Source: Candidatus Woesearchaeota archaeon
GTDB lineage: Archaea; Nanobdellota; Nanobdellia; Woesearchaeales; UBA525
Reading direction: 5' to 3'
DNA length: 13,076 nucleotides
NCBI GenBank assembly: GCA_023252315.1
Contig: JAJPEB010000023.1
Location: 1-13,076, forward strand
Below the pieces are notes generated by a model. It was not told where the DNA came from. It worked only from the letters and a program-made list of their open reading frames with translations, and searched no databases. Of the stretch, positions 1-7,348 are shown piece after piece. Both the position numbers and the translations under genes were made by a program. Positions within the stretch are counted from its first letter, which is position 1; the number at the start of each line of letters is the position of its first letter.

Positions 1-80
1 CGGACCTGCTCCTCGTGGCCCTGCTGCTCGTCTTCTTCGCGGGCCTGCTCGAGGTGTGGGTCACGCCGGTGTTCTTCTGA
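1..80 (+). CDS. C-terminal end of a SpoIIM-like integral membrane protein (partial)
   Basis: The window opens inside a reading frame (codons from base 3) that ends in TGA at 78-80. The 25 visible residues are one hydrophobic segment followed by a short tail reading GLLEVWVTPVFF. A last membrane helix followed by an E-x-(2-3)-TP motif at the extreme C-terminus is characteristic of the stage II sporulation protein M (SpoIIM/DUF95) family. That family is common in archaea, where its role is unknown and unrelated to sporulation. The residues are seen; the family is inferred from a very short piece. The gene stops 21 bases before the TATA box of the next gene, which has its own promoter. It could also be another multi-pass membrane protein. 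Confidence 0.5.
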   Translation, partial: DLLLVALLLVFFAGLLEVWVTPVFF

Positions 81-100
81 GCGATCTCGGAGCAGGCGAT

Positions 101-108
101 CATATAAA
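101..108 (+). promoter_or_regulatory. TATA box of the phosphatase-like gene
   Basis: CATATAAA stands out in GC-rich surroundings. Its first base is exactly 29 nt before the A of the ATG at 130. Archaeal transcription starts about 25 bases after the TATA centre, so the mRNA should begin at or within a few bases of the start codon. No Shine-Dalgarno sequence lies before the ATG, which agrees with a leaderless message. Confidence 0.7.
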
Positions 109-129
109 CGCAAGGCACTCCCCGCACCC

Positions 130-888
130 ATGAATCTCGGCAACGCTCCCGCGCCTCGCTACGAGCACGCGATCGTGGGCCTCTGCTCGGGGAACGTACA
201 GCGCAGCCCTTCGTTCGAGGCGGTGATGCGCTACGAGCTCTCGCAGAGAGGAGAGCCTGCAGGTCTCGTCACGAGCGCGGGCCTCAACGTCGCGGCGATG
301 CGCGCGGGTACGCTGCCGCTCGGAAACATGATCAAGGGAATCGGATGGGCGCTCGAATACGGGCTCGTCCCTGCAGAGCGCCGCGCAGAGGCGGAATCGT
401 ACGTCGCCAGATGGAGAGGGCGCGGCGAACAGGCCTCCTCTCCGTTCGATCCTGTCGAGGATACGGCGCTCGCGCAGCTCCATGCAACGGTGCGCCCGCT
501 GATCCGCGAGAGGAACGTCGAATACCGCAACCAAGCGCTTCGCGAGGCGCGCATACCCGAAGAGTTCGTCCCAGGTTCCTTCAGACCATTCGAGCCGTGG
601 AAAGAGACTGGCATCGTTGTGCCGATGGAGCGTGGCTACGGGACGAGGGTGAGCGCGATGTATCGCGACGCTGCGAGAGGCGAACACGTCGCGATAGAGG
701 ATCCTTCCGCCTCGCAGCCCCGCATGGTGCGCGCGCCCCACATTGTCGCATATCCTGATCTCGTGGATGGGCCGGATCTTCCTGACAATCCGAGCGGAGG
801 CATCGCAGAGGCCCGCCATGTCGTCGAGTACCTGATGCAGACGCGAGAACGGGCAGCGGACGGGCTTCTCGCGCTCTTGCGGTGCTAG
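130..888 (+). CDS. Divergent low-molecular-weight protein tyrosine phosphatase-like protein
   Basis: The 252-residue protein has near its N-terminus a beta strand running into LCSGNVQRSPSFEAVMRYEL, residues 18-37. C19 and R25 form the CX5R phosphate-binding loop of LMW tyrosine phosphatases, followed by the usual S-P and helix; a TSAGL motif follows at 48-52. Near the C-terminus, PDLPDNPSG (about 215-223) resembles the D-P loop carrying the catalytic acid, with D219 the best candidate, followed by a terminal helix. The known family averages about 150 residues, so roughly 100 residues are inserted between the two halves. It may be a phosphatase on an unusual substrate or a non-catalytic relative. 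The ATG is supported by the TATA spacing. Its stop shares CTAG with the stop of the convergent gene. Codon use looks more relaxed (more CCT, GCA, TAT) than in the housekeeping genes. Confidence 0.7.
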   Translation: MNLGNAPAPRYEHAIVGLCSGNVQRSPSFEAVMRYELSQRGEPAGLVTSAGLNVAAMRAGTLPLGNMIKGIGWALEYGLVPAERRAEAESYVARWRGRGEQASSPFDPVEDTALAQLHATVRPLIRERNVEYRNQALREARIPEEFVPGSFRPFEPWKETGIVVPMERGYGTRVSAMYRDAARGEHVAIEDPSASQPRMVRAPHIVAYPDLVDGPDLPDNPSGGIAEARHVVEYLMQTRERAADGLLALLRC

Positions 889-2267
889 CCGATCCTTCGG
901 ACTATTCCTCTCTCCGCGTCGAGCGCTATCCTGTCGCCGTCGCGCAGCACGAGCGTCGCGCGCCTGCATCCCACGACGCACGGCAGCCCCCGCTCTCTCG
1001 CAATGATCGCCGCGTGGCACGTGATGCCGCCCTCGTCCGTGACGATGCCGCCGACCTTATCGATGAGCGTGAGCATCGTCGGATTCGTCATGCCCGTCAC
1101 GAGGATATGCTCTCGCGTGAGTCCCTGCGCGATCTCCCTGAGCTCGGCGGGGCTGTCGACGCGCACGACCTTCGCGATACCCTCGACGAATCCTCGGTTC
1201 GCGACGCTGCCGTGGATTTCCATGTCCTGCGCCGTCTCGGGGAGCAATAGCTCTTTCTCGCGCAGCGCCTGCGTACCTGAGCGCAGCGAGACTTCGCGCC
1301 CATCGAGGCGCACGAGCGCATATGCGCGGCGCCGCTCCAGCTCCTCTCGCGCGACGAGCGGACCGCCATCGAGCGCAGCCTGCTGCTCCTGCCACGAGGA
1401 GAAGAGATAGACGTAGCGGGCCGTCGCGCCGACCTTGCGCGCGATGCGCTCGAAAAGCGGGAGCATGTGGAACGCCTCGCCGTTCCAGCACGCCTTGAGC
1501 TCGAAGCGCGCGATCGCCGTGTCTCGCAGGAATCTCGCGAGCGGGTCGTCGCCCAGACGCTCCTGCTCTGCGCGCAGTTTCCTGCGGTATTCGACGCCAT
1601 GCGCGATCTTGCGCTGCGCCTCGTCGGGACCGCATTCCGCGAGGCGGTGCTCTCCCCATGCGATCGCGTCGTCGGCCGAGAGCGTGTTCGCGAGCATGAG
1701 GGGGAAGCGCATCGCGTGCGCGAGGATGCGCTCGCGCGAAGGACGCTGCGCGACCTCGCGCCACGCGCGCAGCTCGCGCACGAGCACGTCGTCGTCCGTC
1801 GGAGTCGTGAGCGCGTGGTACGCGTCCTCGTGCGCGCCGCCGAAACGCTCGCGCAGCCTGCGCTGCAGCTCGCGCTCGACCGGAGCGAGGACATGGCCTG
1901 TGGATGTAATGATGTGCGCGTAGACGAGGCGCAGCGCGTCGACGTACGCGGCATAGGTCGCGCCCGCTCCCTGCGTGCCGAGCGCAGTCCGCAGCCTCGC
2001 TGCAGCTTTCCAATACTCGTCCGTCGCCTTGCGGCTTCCTTCGAGCGACGCTTGCGCGCGAGCAGGATCGAGAAGCTTCTCGCCGTCCTCGCCCATGCGC
2101 GCGATGTCGCTCTCCGAATAGTAGATCCTGCTGTAGCCCGCTTCGATCCAAACGAAAGAATCGCGTTGCACGCATCCGACGACGCCAGGGTGGACGAGAT
2201 TGCGCTCCATCTGCAGCTGGTGCTTGACGATGGGCTGCGTCGCTGCGGTGTGGAGGACGTACCTCAC
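885..2267 (-). CDS. PEP-utilising enzyme mobile (phosphohistidine swivel) domain protein
   Basis: This is a 460-residue protein. The last 110 residues are a clear PEP-utiliser swivel domain: residues 352-365 form the GSVANRGFVEGIAK strand pair, then VTGMTNPTM at 390-398, then TDEGGITCHAAIIARERG at 410-427. H418 is the phosphohistidine. The loop resembles that of PEP synthase (PpsA). Residues 1-340 are mostly helical and charged and contain neither a recognisable ATP-grasp domain nor a PEP-binding TIM barrel, so on its own it cannot be a complete PEP synthase or PPDK. It may transfer phosphate between partners or be a phosphohistidine regulator. The start is GTG at 2267, overlapping the upstream TGA as GTGA, which argues for translational coupling to the RPA-like gene. 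An in-frame ATG at residue 20 is the alternative start. It converges on the phosphatase-like gene with a 4-bp overlap. Confidence 0.82.
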   Translation of the reverse strand: MRYVLHTAATQPIVKHQLQMERNLVHPGVVGCVQRDSFVWIEAGYSRIYYSESDIARMGEDGEKLLDPARAQASLEGSRKATDEYWKAAARLRTALGTQGAGATYAAYVDALRLVYAHIITSTGHVLAPVERELQRRLRERFGGAHEDAYHALTTPTDDDVLVRELRAWREVAQRPSRERILAHAMRFPLMLANTLSADDAIAWGEHRLAECGPDEAQRKIAHGVEYRRKLRAEQERLGDDPLARFLRDTAIARFELKACWNGEAFHMLPLFERIARKVGATARYVYLFSSWQEQQAALDGGPLVAREELERRRAYALVRLDGREVSLRSGTQALREKELLLPETAQDMEIHGSVANRGFVEGIAKVVRVDSPAELREIAQGLTREHILVTGMTNPTMLTLIDKVGGIVTDEGGITCHAAIIARERGLPCVVGCRRATLVLRDGDRIALDAERGIVRRIG

Positions 2268-2914
2268 TCCAGCACCTTCACCCGCCCCGGCCTGATCTCG
2301 AAGATCTCCCCCTCCTCGACGAGCGTCGCGAGCAGGCGCTCCTTCTCCGCGTGGGCTATCCCCTCGAGCACGTCGTGCACGTCTGCGCCCTTGCCGTCGT
2401 CGAGCGCCCGGATGCGCTCGATGATGGTCTCGAACGGGTTCTTCGTCCCCGTCTCGGGGACCTCGATGCGCGCGGGCGCGGGCTCGCTCGCCTTGCGCTC
2501 AAGCCTCTCCTCTTGCGGCGCGGGCTGCGGCATGTCCGAGAAATGCGCGAGCTCGAGCTTGCGGTACTCCGCCCAGCGCGGGTCCTTGGGCCGCTTGCAG
2601 ATCTCGAGCACGAGGTAGCGCTCGCCGCCGTACTCGCGCGGGCGCGCGATGAGGGAGACGAGCTCGCCCACGCCCGCGGCGATCGGCTTGGGGGCCGCGT
2701 CGAACGCGCGCACGGAGAGCGCCGCCGTGCCGTCGTCCACGGTGAACGACGCGTCGGCCGATTTCTGGACGATGACGCCGATCACGCTCACGCGGCTCGC
2801 GAGCCCGCGCGAGGTCCTCACGCCGCTCGGCGTCTCGCTGTTCTGCACCCACGCCCCCTGCTTGAGCTCGCCGAGCGTGCAGGGCATCGCGGTCTGGCGC
2901 ACGAACTGGGGCAT
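2264..2914 (-). CDS. RPA32-like single-stranded DNA-binding protein: OB fold plus winged helix
   Basis: This 216-residue protein has two domains. Residues 41-108 form an OB fold of the nucleic-acid-binding type: SRVSVIGVIVQKS, then SFTVDDGTAALSVRAF, then VGELVSLIARPREYGGERYLVLE. Residues 125-158 are a Pro/Glu-rich linker. Residues 160-216 form a winged helix like the C-terminus of eukaryotic RPA32 (ETIIERIRALDDGKGADVHD... then EEGEIFEIRPGRVKVLE). The layout matches archaeal RPA-associated proteins (RPA2/RPA32-like), which bind ssDNA and repair or replication partners. No zinc finger is seen. The ATG at 2914 fits a weak TATA at 2937-2945; M10 is a less likely start. It is first in an operon with the swivel-domain protein, an odd pairing. 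The nearby MCM gene supports a replication setting but is transcribed separately. Confidence 0.78.
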   Translation of the reverse strand: MPQFVRQTAMPCTLGELKQGAWVQNSETPSGVRTSRGLASRVSVIGVIVQKSADASFTVDDGTAALSVRAFDAAPKPIAAGVGELVSLIARPREYGGERYLVLEICKRPKDPRWAEYRKLELAHFSDMPQPAPQEERLERKASEPAPARIEVPETGTKNPFETIIERIRALDDGKGADVHDVLEGIAHAEKERLLATLVEEGEIFEIRPGRVKVLE

Positions 2915-2936
2915 GGGGCGGTGGGGCTAGGAGAGG

Positions 2937-2945
2937 TTCTTAACC
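2937..2945 (-). promoter_or_regulatory. TATA-like element of the RPA-like operon
   Basis: On the minus strand this reads GGTTAAGAA. Its first base lies 31 nt before the A of the ATG at 2914, the same spacing as the other leaderless promoters here. It is a weaker match than its neighbours, with GG in place of CA at the front. Confidence 0.45.
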
Positions 2946-3035
2946 GTTGCGGCTGCCGTATTTTCGGGAGAACGCACGGCCGCGGAGACAGGCTATCGAG
3001 GCGCGTATCGTGCCGGCAACCCAGTAAATTCGCCA

Positions 3036-3056
3036 CTTATTGGTGGATAAAATAAG
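3036..3056 (+). promoter_or_regulatory. Inverted repeat just upstream of a TATA box (possible operator)
   Basis: CTTATT at 3036-3041 pairs with AATAAG at 3051-3056 across a 9-nt spacer. A second short dyad, CCAC 3033-3036 with GTGG 3043-3046, overlaps it. The site ends 4 bases before the TATA box at 3061, over or next to the TFB recognition region. A bound regulator there could activate or repress the orphan gene at 3090. The AT-rich composition makes chance symmetry more likely. Confidence 0.35.
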
Positions 3057-3060
3057 AAAT

Positions 3061-3068
3061 CATATAAA
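3061..3068 (+). promoter_or_regulatory. TATA box of the orphan gene at 3090
   Basis: CATATAAA is identical in sequence and spacing (29 nt to the A of ATG) to the box at 101-108. It is preceded by the purine-rich ATAAGAAAT, a good TFB-recognition context. It predicts a leaderless mRNA starting at or next to the ATG at 3090. Confidence 0.75.
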
Positions 3069-3089
3069 TTTCCCCTCGACTGCCGCTCT

Positions 3090-4127
3090 ATGGACTCACC
3101 GCAACGAGCAGAGGATCCTCTTCCCCAGGCCCTTGACGACATGCTCGCGGTGCTCCAGGACGAGGGATTCTCGCCGCAGGAGGCAAAGGCCCACCAGGGC
3201 AAGGCGAGATACGCCGCAGAAGCGTTCAGGGAAGGATGGAGGGAGGCGAGAGACAAGCAGGCGTACACGCGCTCGCATTACGGGGCGTTCTCCGAAAGCA
3301 TCCCCGCGCTGCTCGCGTCGCAAGAATCCGCGGGGATCGTGCCTGAGTGCATCTCGTGGCTCTCCCGGAGGTGCTGCATCGGCGATACGCTCAAGCTTCT
3401 CTTCAGGTACATGCCGCTCTGGGCACGGCAGATGCCTGCGGAGCGGATAACAGAGACGCTCGAGAGCCTCGTCGCCTCGGAGAGCAACACGCCCGGATAT
3501 CTCGGCGCATATGCGGGCGTGCTCGATAGCGTTCTCGGGAAGCATGCGGCGCCGTTCCATGAGATTGCCTCCCGCAAGGGATACCTTCCATTGCAGCTCG
3601 CAGGGCTTGCCGTGTCGCGCCTTCCCGGCAAGGGCGCGGCACAGGCACGCGCGCTCCTCTCGCTGGACGATCCCCTCGAGACCGACGCGATCAGGGCCGT
3701 GCGCCACGTCGACCACCGTATCGGATGTTGCCCAGACACCGAAGGCACGTACGAGCGCGTCTTCAGGGAAGGAGGCTTCAACTACGGGGACTGCGCGCTG
3801 ATCTCGAAGGGAGGCGAGGCCCTCGCGCTCATGAAGTTCACGGGAGAGTACCGATCCATGCTCGCGCTGAGGACCGTGCGCGATACGCAGGGGCGCCATC
3901 CTCTCGTGTTCGGCGCGCTGTACGGAACCAACGCCTCATTCGAGAGCCACGTACGGGACGCGTACAAGGCGCAGGGGAAATGGGCAAGGGTGGAGATAGA
4001 AGGGCTCGACGTCTTCCCGCTCAGGCTCATGTACACCGATGGCGTGCCTTCCCGGTTCGCGCAAGGGCTGGATATGCTCCGCGACCGCGCGGCGCACCTG
4101 AAAGGGATGCGCGAGATGCGGCCGTGA
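3090..4127 (+). CDS. Hypothetical protein, 345 residues, no recognised family
   Basis: I do not recognise this protein. It is soluble, with no signal peptide or membrane segment. Residues 1-75 are highly charged helices. Residues 80-210 look like a series of short amphipathic helices (ITETLESLVASE, GAYAGVLDSVLGKH, LPLQLAGLAVSRLPG), possibly an alpha-solenoid. From about 225 it seems mixed alpha/beta (GDCALISKGGEALALMKFTG, then HPLVFGALYGTNASFESHV). Two Cys pairs occur, CC at about 94-95 and CC at about 213-214 in HRIGCCPD; a metal or disulphide role is conceivable but not shown. The start is fixed by the TATA 29 nt upstream. It has its own promoter and converges on MCM with only 25 bases between stops. 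Codon use is relaxed compared with MCM, like the other accessory genes here. Confidence 0.75.
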   Translation: MDSPQRAEDPLPQALDDMLAVLQDEGFSPQEAKAHQGKARYAAEAFREGWREARDKQAYTRSHYGAFSESIPALLASQESAGIVPECISWLSRRCCIGDTLKLLFRYMPLWARQMPAERITETLESLVASESNTPGYLGAYAGVLDSVLGKHAAPFHEIASRKGYLPLQLAGLAVSRLPGKGAAQARALLSLDDPLETDAIRAVRHVDHRIGCCPDTEGTYERVFREGGFNYGDCALISKGGEALALMKFTGEYRSMLALRTVRDTQGRHPLVFGALYGTNASFESHVRDAYKAQGKWARVEIEGLDVFPLRLMYTDGVPSRFAQGLDMLRDRAAHLKGMREMRP

Positions 4128-4152
4128 AAAGCGATCCGAGCACGAGCGAGGC

Positions 4153-6255
4153 TCACACCCGCGACACGAACCCGTGCTTGGGGCTGTAGATGTCGCCCGC
4201 GCGCTTGAGCTTCTCGATGACCTCGTTCGCGGTGTCTTCCGCGATGCCCTTGATGCTCGCCTCGCGCACGATGTCGTCGATCGGGATGTTCTTGCCCACG
4301 TCGCGCTCGAGCGCCTGGATGATGTCCTTCACGATCGAGATGTGGCTGCGCTGGCTCGCGGAGATGCCGGTCGTCACGCGGTCCATGTCGAACTGCCCCG
4401 TCTCGGGGTCCATGCCGATCTGCTGCAGGCAATAGTGCACGAGCTCGATCGCGCGCTGCGAGTCCTGCTTCGTCACCTTCTCCGAGAGGCGCATGCGCGC
4501 GGACGCCTCCGCGAGGCGCACGAGGGCCTCGAGCTGGCGCGCGGTGATGGGGATCGGCTTGATCGCCTGCTCCTTGCCGTCGGTGCCGCCGCCGCGCATC
4601 TTGACGAAGTAGTTCTTGATCTCCTCGACCGCGGACTCCGTGAGCTGCGGGACGCAGCGCTGGCGCGCGTACGCGATGTACTTGCGCATCTTCTTGGGGT
4701 CGATGATGCCCTCCTTGCCGCCCTTCTCCTTGTGCAGCGTGAGGATGAAGCTCGCGAGCTTCTCGTCCTTGCCGGCGTCCGGGATGTCGCGCACGGGGAA
4801 GATGAGGTCGAAGCGGCTCAGCAGCGCGGGGGGCAGGTCGATCTGCTTGCTGATCATCTCGTAGGGGTCGAACCTGCCGAACTTCGGGTTCGCGGCCGCG
4901 AGCACGGTCGTCTCGCAGCGCAGCGTCGCCTGGATGTTCGCCTTCGCGATGCTGATGCTCTGCTGCTCGAGCGCCTCGTGCATCGCGCTCGTGTCCTCCT
5001 TCGTCATCTTGTCGAGCTCGTCGATGCAGCAGATGCCACGGTTGGCGAGCACGAGCGCGCCGGCCTCGAGCGCCCAGCCGCGCAGGAAGTCGTCCTTGAC
5101 GACGGCCGCGGTGAGGCCCGCTCCCGAGGCTCCCTTCCCCGCGACGAAGCGCGCCTTGGGGGCGACCGAGCTGATGCGCTTGAGGAACACGGACTTGCCC
5201 GCGCCCGGGTCGCCGATGAGGAGCACGTGGATGTCGCCGCGCGACTTCACGCCGGCGTCGCGCGACTTGTGCACGCCGCCGAAGAGCTGGAGGATGAGCG
5301 CCTGCTTGATGAACTCGTGGCCGTAGATCGAGGGCGCGATGCTCGCGACGAACTTCTCGAAGAGGTCGGGGTCCTGGCTGAGCTCCTGGATCTCGCGCTC
5401 GTCCTCGGGGTCGAGGAGGATCTCCGTGAAGTCCTGCTGCACCGTGAGCACGGCGTTCGCCTCGATGATGAGGTCGAAGCGCGTCGACTGCCCGCCGGTC
5501 TGCAGCACGATCGGGACCTCCTTGATGATGCCGACGATCGTGATCATGCTGCCGGGGTTCGTCTTCTTGTCGCTCATCGGCGAGACGAGGTCCTTCTTGA
5601 GCAGGATCTTCATGCGCTTGGGCTGCTCGCCGCCATCGAGGTTCTCGGGCGACTCCTCGAGCGTGATGCTCTGCGCGTCGACCATCTCCTTGCTGAGCAT
5701 CTTGAACTTGCCCTTCCTGCCGCAGCCGCAGCGCGAGGGCTCCTTGAACTTCGTGTCGAGCTGGAGCACGGGGATGATGTTGCCGCACGAGGGGCACTCG
5801 AAGCGCGCGCTCGTGACCTGCGGGCGCACGTCGGACTTCTGGCGCACGATGCCGTCGAGCTGCACGAAGGTGTTGAGGTGCTTGCTGCGGATGTCGCGGA
5901 TCAGCATGCACTGCTCGCGCGGGAGGGAATGGACGCGGATCTCGACGCGCTCGCGCGCCTGCTCCGAGCTCGTCGGCATGTCCATCTTCTCGATCGCGAC
6001 CTGGCCCGCCTTGAGGATCTCCTCGGGCTGCTCCATGAGCATCTCCGCCATCTCGGGGCTGTGGCGCGCGAGGTCCGCGAACGCGACCTCGATCCAGGGC
6101 TTGCCCGCGCGCAGCTGGTCGTGCAGCGCGGTCAGGTACTCCTTGTTGAGCTCGAAGAACTCGCGCCACGCCTCGATCTGGCGCGGCAGCTCGAGCGGCT
6201 GCTGCGTCACGATGTCGTCGTCGTCCTGGTGGTCTTCGTGACGTTCGTCGGGCAT
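4153..6255 (-). CDS. mcm: MCM replicative DNA helicase
   Basis: The MCM hexamer unwinds DNA ahead of the archaeal fork. The 700-residue protein has an N-terminal helical and OB region with a zinc site (C154, C157, C176, C178). The AAA+ core follows: Walker A GDPGAGKS at 348-355, the GKGASGAGLTA strand-loop at 373-383, Walker B with D412-E413 in IDELDKM, sensor 1 AAANP at 453-457, arginine finger R481 in SRFD, and a sensor 2 helix ITARQLEALVRLAEA from about 570. A C-terminal winged helix occupies about 637-700. All catalytic residues are present. Walker A has GAGKS where many MCMs have GTAKS. The frame is open 39 codons further upstream, but a TATA element 30 nt before the ATG at 6255 places the start there, leaderless. 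The N-terminus after that ATG is acidic (HEDHQDDDD). Confidence 0.97.
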   Translation of the reverse strand: MPDERHEDHQDDDDIVTQQPLELPRQIEAWREFFELNKEYLTALHDQLRAGKPWIEVAFADLARHSPEMAEMLMEQPEEILKAGQVAIEKMDMPTSSEQARERVEIRVHSLPREQCMLIRDIRSKHLNTFVQLDGIVRQKSDVRPQVTSARFECPSCGNIIPVLQLDTKFKEPSRCGCGRKGKFKMLSKEMVDAQSITLEESPENLDGGEQPKRMKILLKKDLVSPMSDKKTNPGSMITIVGIIKEVPIVLQTGGQSTRFDLIIEANAVLTVQQDFTEILLDPEDEREIQELSQDPDLFEKFVASIAPSIYGHEFIKQALILQLFGGVHKSRDAGVKSRGDIHVLLIGDPGAGKSVFLKRISSVAPKARFVAGKGASGAGLTAAVVKDDFLRGWALEAGALVLANRGICCIDELDKMTKEDTSAMHEALEQQSISIAKANIQATLRCETTVLAAANPKFGRFDPYEMISKQIDLPPALLSRFDLIFPVRDIPDAGKDEKLASFILTLHKEKGGKEGIIDPKKMRKYIAYARQRCVPQLTESAVEEIKNYFVKMRGGGTDGKEQAIKPIPITARQLEALVRLAEASARMRLSEKVTKQDSQRAIELVHYCLQQIGMDPETGQFDMDRVTTGISASQRSHISIVKDIIQALERDVGKNIPIDDIVREASIKGIAEDTANEVIEKLKRAGDIYSPKHGFVSRV

Positions 6256-6277
6256 GGAGAGAGGTGGATCTCGCCGC

Positions 6278-6285
6278 TTTAAATG
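6278..6285 (-). promoter_or_regulatory. TATA box of mcm
   Basis: On the minus strand this is CATTTAAA, with its first base (6285) 30 nt before the A of ATG at 6255. It lies inside the longer open frame, so it argues against the upstream ATG at 6372 and for a leaderless message beginning at MPDERHED. Confidence 0.7.
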
Positions 6286-6383
6286 GAAATCGAGACTGTG
6301 TCCACTGGGCCCCCCCTTCATTTCCGATGAAATCCTCGTTTTTAAGGGCTGTAGCCCGATATATGACTTCAAGCAAGCAAAGG

Positions 6384-6391
6384 TTTAAATA
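6384..6391 (+). promoter_or_regulatory. TATA box of the kinase/FBPase operon
   Basis: TTTAAATA is preceded by the purine-rich GCAAAGG, a good TFB-recognition element. It lies 53 nt before the ATG at 6437, so this operon should have a leader of about 25 nt, unlike most genes in the window. Confidence 0.65.
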
Positions 6392-6424
6392 TTCTCATTC
6401 GATCACACGAAGTAAGATATTTCC

Positions 6425-6430
6425 TGAGGA
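6425..6430 (+). promoter_or_regulatory. Shine-Dalgarno sequence of the kinase-like gene
   Basis: TGAGGA, six bases before the ATG at 6437, is complementary to the pyrimidine-rich 3' end of archaeal 16S rRNA. It matches the prediction of a leadered mRNA from the TATA at 6384 and fixes the start. Confidence 0.55.
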
Positions 6431-6436
6431 ACTGCG

Positions 6437-7348
6437 ATGAACCCTGTCCTTGCGCCCAGTACGCACCACGCGTACAACGACGTAGAGATAGACCCTGCTC
6501 GGGGAATCGTCCGCAAGCGCTACGCGCAGGGAAGCCCCGTCGAGAGACGCCGCAGGATGCTCGCAGAACGCACCGCTCTCGAGGAGGTTCCCATGTACTC
6601 GAGCATATGCGCGGTGCCCCATGTGCTGGACTCCCGTATCGAAAACGACAATCCCGTGCTCGTTTCCTCGTACGTCCCGCACACCGAGACTCTCGCCGAG
6701 GCACTCACTGAGCGCCCTGCGGGAACATCCTCTTCCGCTCTTGTGAACTCTGCGCGGTTTATCCATGCGGTGAACAAGCGCACGAACTCCCGCTACGCTG
6801 TGCCTGCCGATCTTCAGCAGAAGCTGCGGGACTATTCGAGCAAATTCGAGGGCTCTCTTGAGGAGGGGCTCTATGGGCGCGTGCAAGCGCTCGCAGACGG
6901 CCTCTCGCGCACCCCGATCGCGAAGACGCACGGAGACCTCAAGCCGCTCAATATCCTGCTCGGCGATAAGGATGGCTCCGCGGCGGTGATCGACTGGGAG
7001 CACTACAACGACCGTAGCGAGAGCTACGATATCGCCACTCTCTACGGCAATACGTCCCTCCTGCTCCATGCCAACGGCAAGCTGCACGAGGCGGTCGGGA
7101 TCGCGAGCGCCCTCGAGCCCTACATGGGCGCTAGCGCGGAGATGTTCTACGCCAATCTCGCAGGGAGGACGCTCGTCGAATTCTCGCCTGCCGTAGGGCG
7201 CGGGGAATACGGGGATCCCGCGCGAGTAGTTCCCTATCTCAATGGGATGCTGCATGCTTCCCTCGACGCGGTTGAGCGGCCCGTCCCCCTCTCCCGGTTT
7301 AGCGCTACGCTCGTAGATCGCTACGCAGGTCTCGCGGAGAGACGATGA
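6437..7348 (+). CDS. APH/choline-kinase-fold phosphotransferase
   Basis: This 303-residue protein has the protein-kinase-like fold of aminoglycoside phosphotransferases and related small-molecule kinases. The catalytic loop is THGDLKPLNILLG at 164-176, with D167 the catalytic base and N172 a metal ligand. VIDWEHYN at 184-191 supplies the metal-binding D186 in place of DFG. In the N-lobe, K27 in GIVRKRYAQ is the likely ATP-contacting lysine and VLVSSYVPHTETLAEAL (75-90) the hinge. The substrate cannot be read from sequence; drug resistance should not be assumed, since the fold also covers sugar, fructosamine and choline kinases. Its TGA overlaps the ATG of the FBPase as ATGA (7345-7348), so the two are made together and a sugar-related substrate is plausible. 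Codon use is relaxed. Confidence 0.82.
   Translation: MNPVLAPSTHHAYNDVEIDPARGIVRKRYAQGSPVERRRRMLAERTALEEVPMYSSICAVPHVLDSRIENDNPVLVSSYVPHTETLAEALTERPAGTSSSALVNSARFIHAVNKRTNSRYAVPADLQQKLRDYSSKFEGSLEEGLYGRVQALADGLSRTPIAKTHGDLKPLNILLGDKDGSAAVIDWEHYNDRSESYDIATLYGNTSLLLHANGKLHEAVGIASALEPYMGASAEMFYANLAGRTLVEFSPAVGRGEYGDPARVVPYLNGMLHASLDAVERPVPLSRFSATLVDRYAGLAERR

Noticed and set aside
4174..6282. Open frame of 702 codons antisense to mcm
   Set aside because: It is the mirror frame of a strongly GC-biased gene; its translation is Arg/Leu/Val/Asp-rich with no motifs, while the minus strand encodes a complete MCM.
6346..6357. GGGCTGTAGCCC, considered as part of a tRNA or structured RNA
   Set aside because: Only a 4-bp stem with a 4-nt loop; no acceptor, anticodon or T-arm pairing is found around it.
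6322..6366. CCGATGAAA considered as the C box of a C/D guide RNA
   Set aside because: The C box is imperfect and no convincing D box follows at a suitable distance.
3782..6376. Minus-strand frame of 864 codons overlapping mcm in another frame
   Set aside because: Extremely Arg-rich and without domains; a shadow of mcm.
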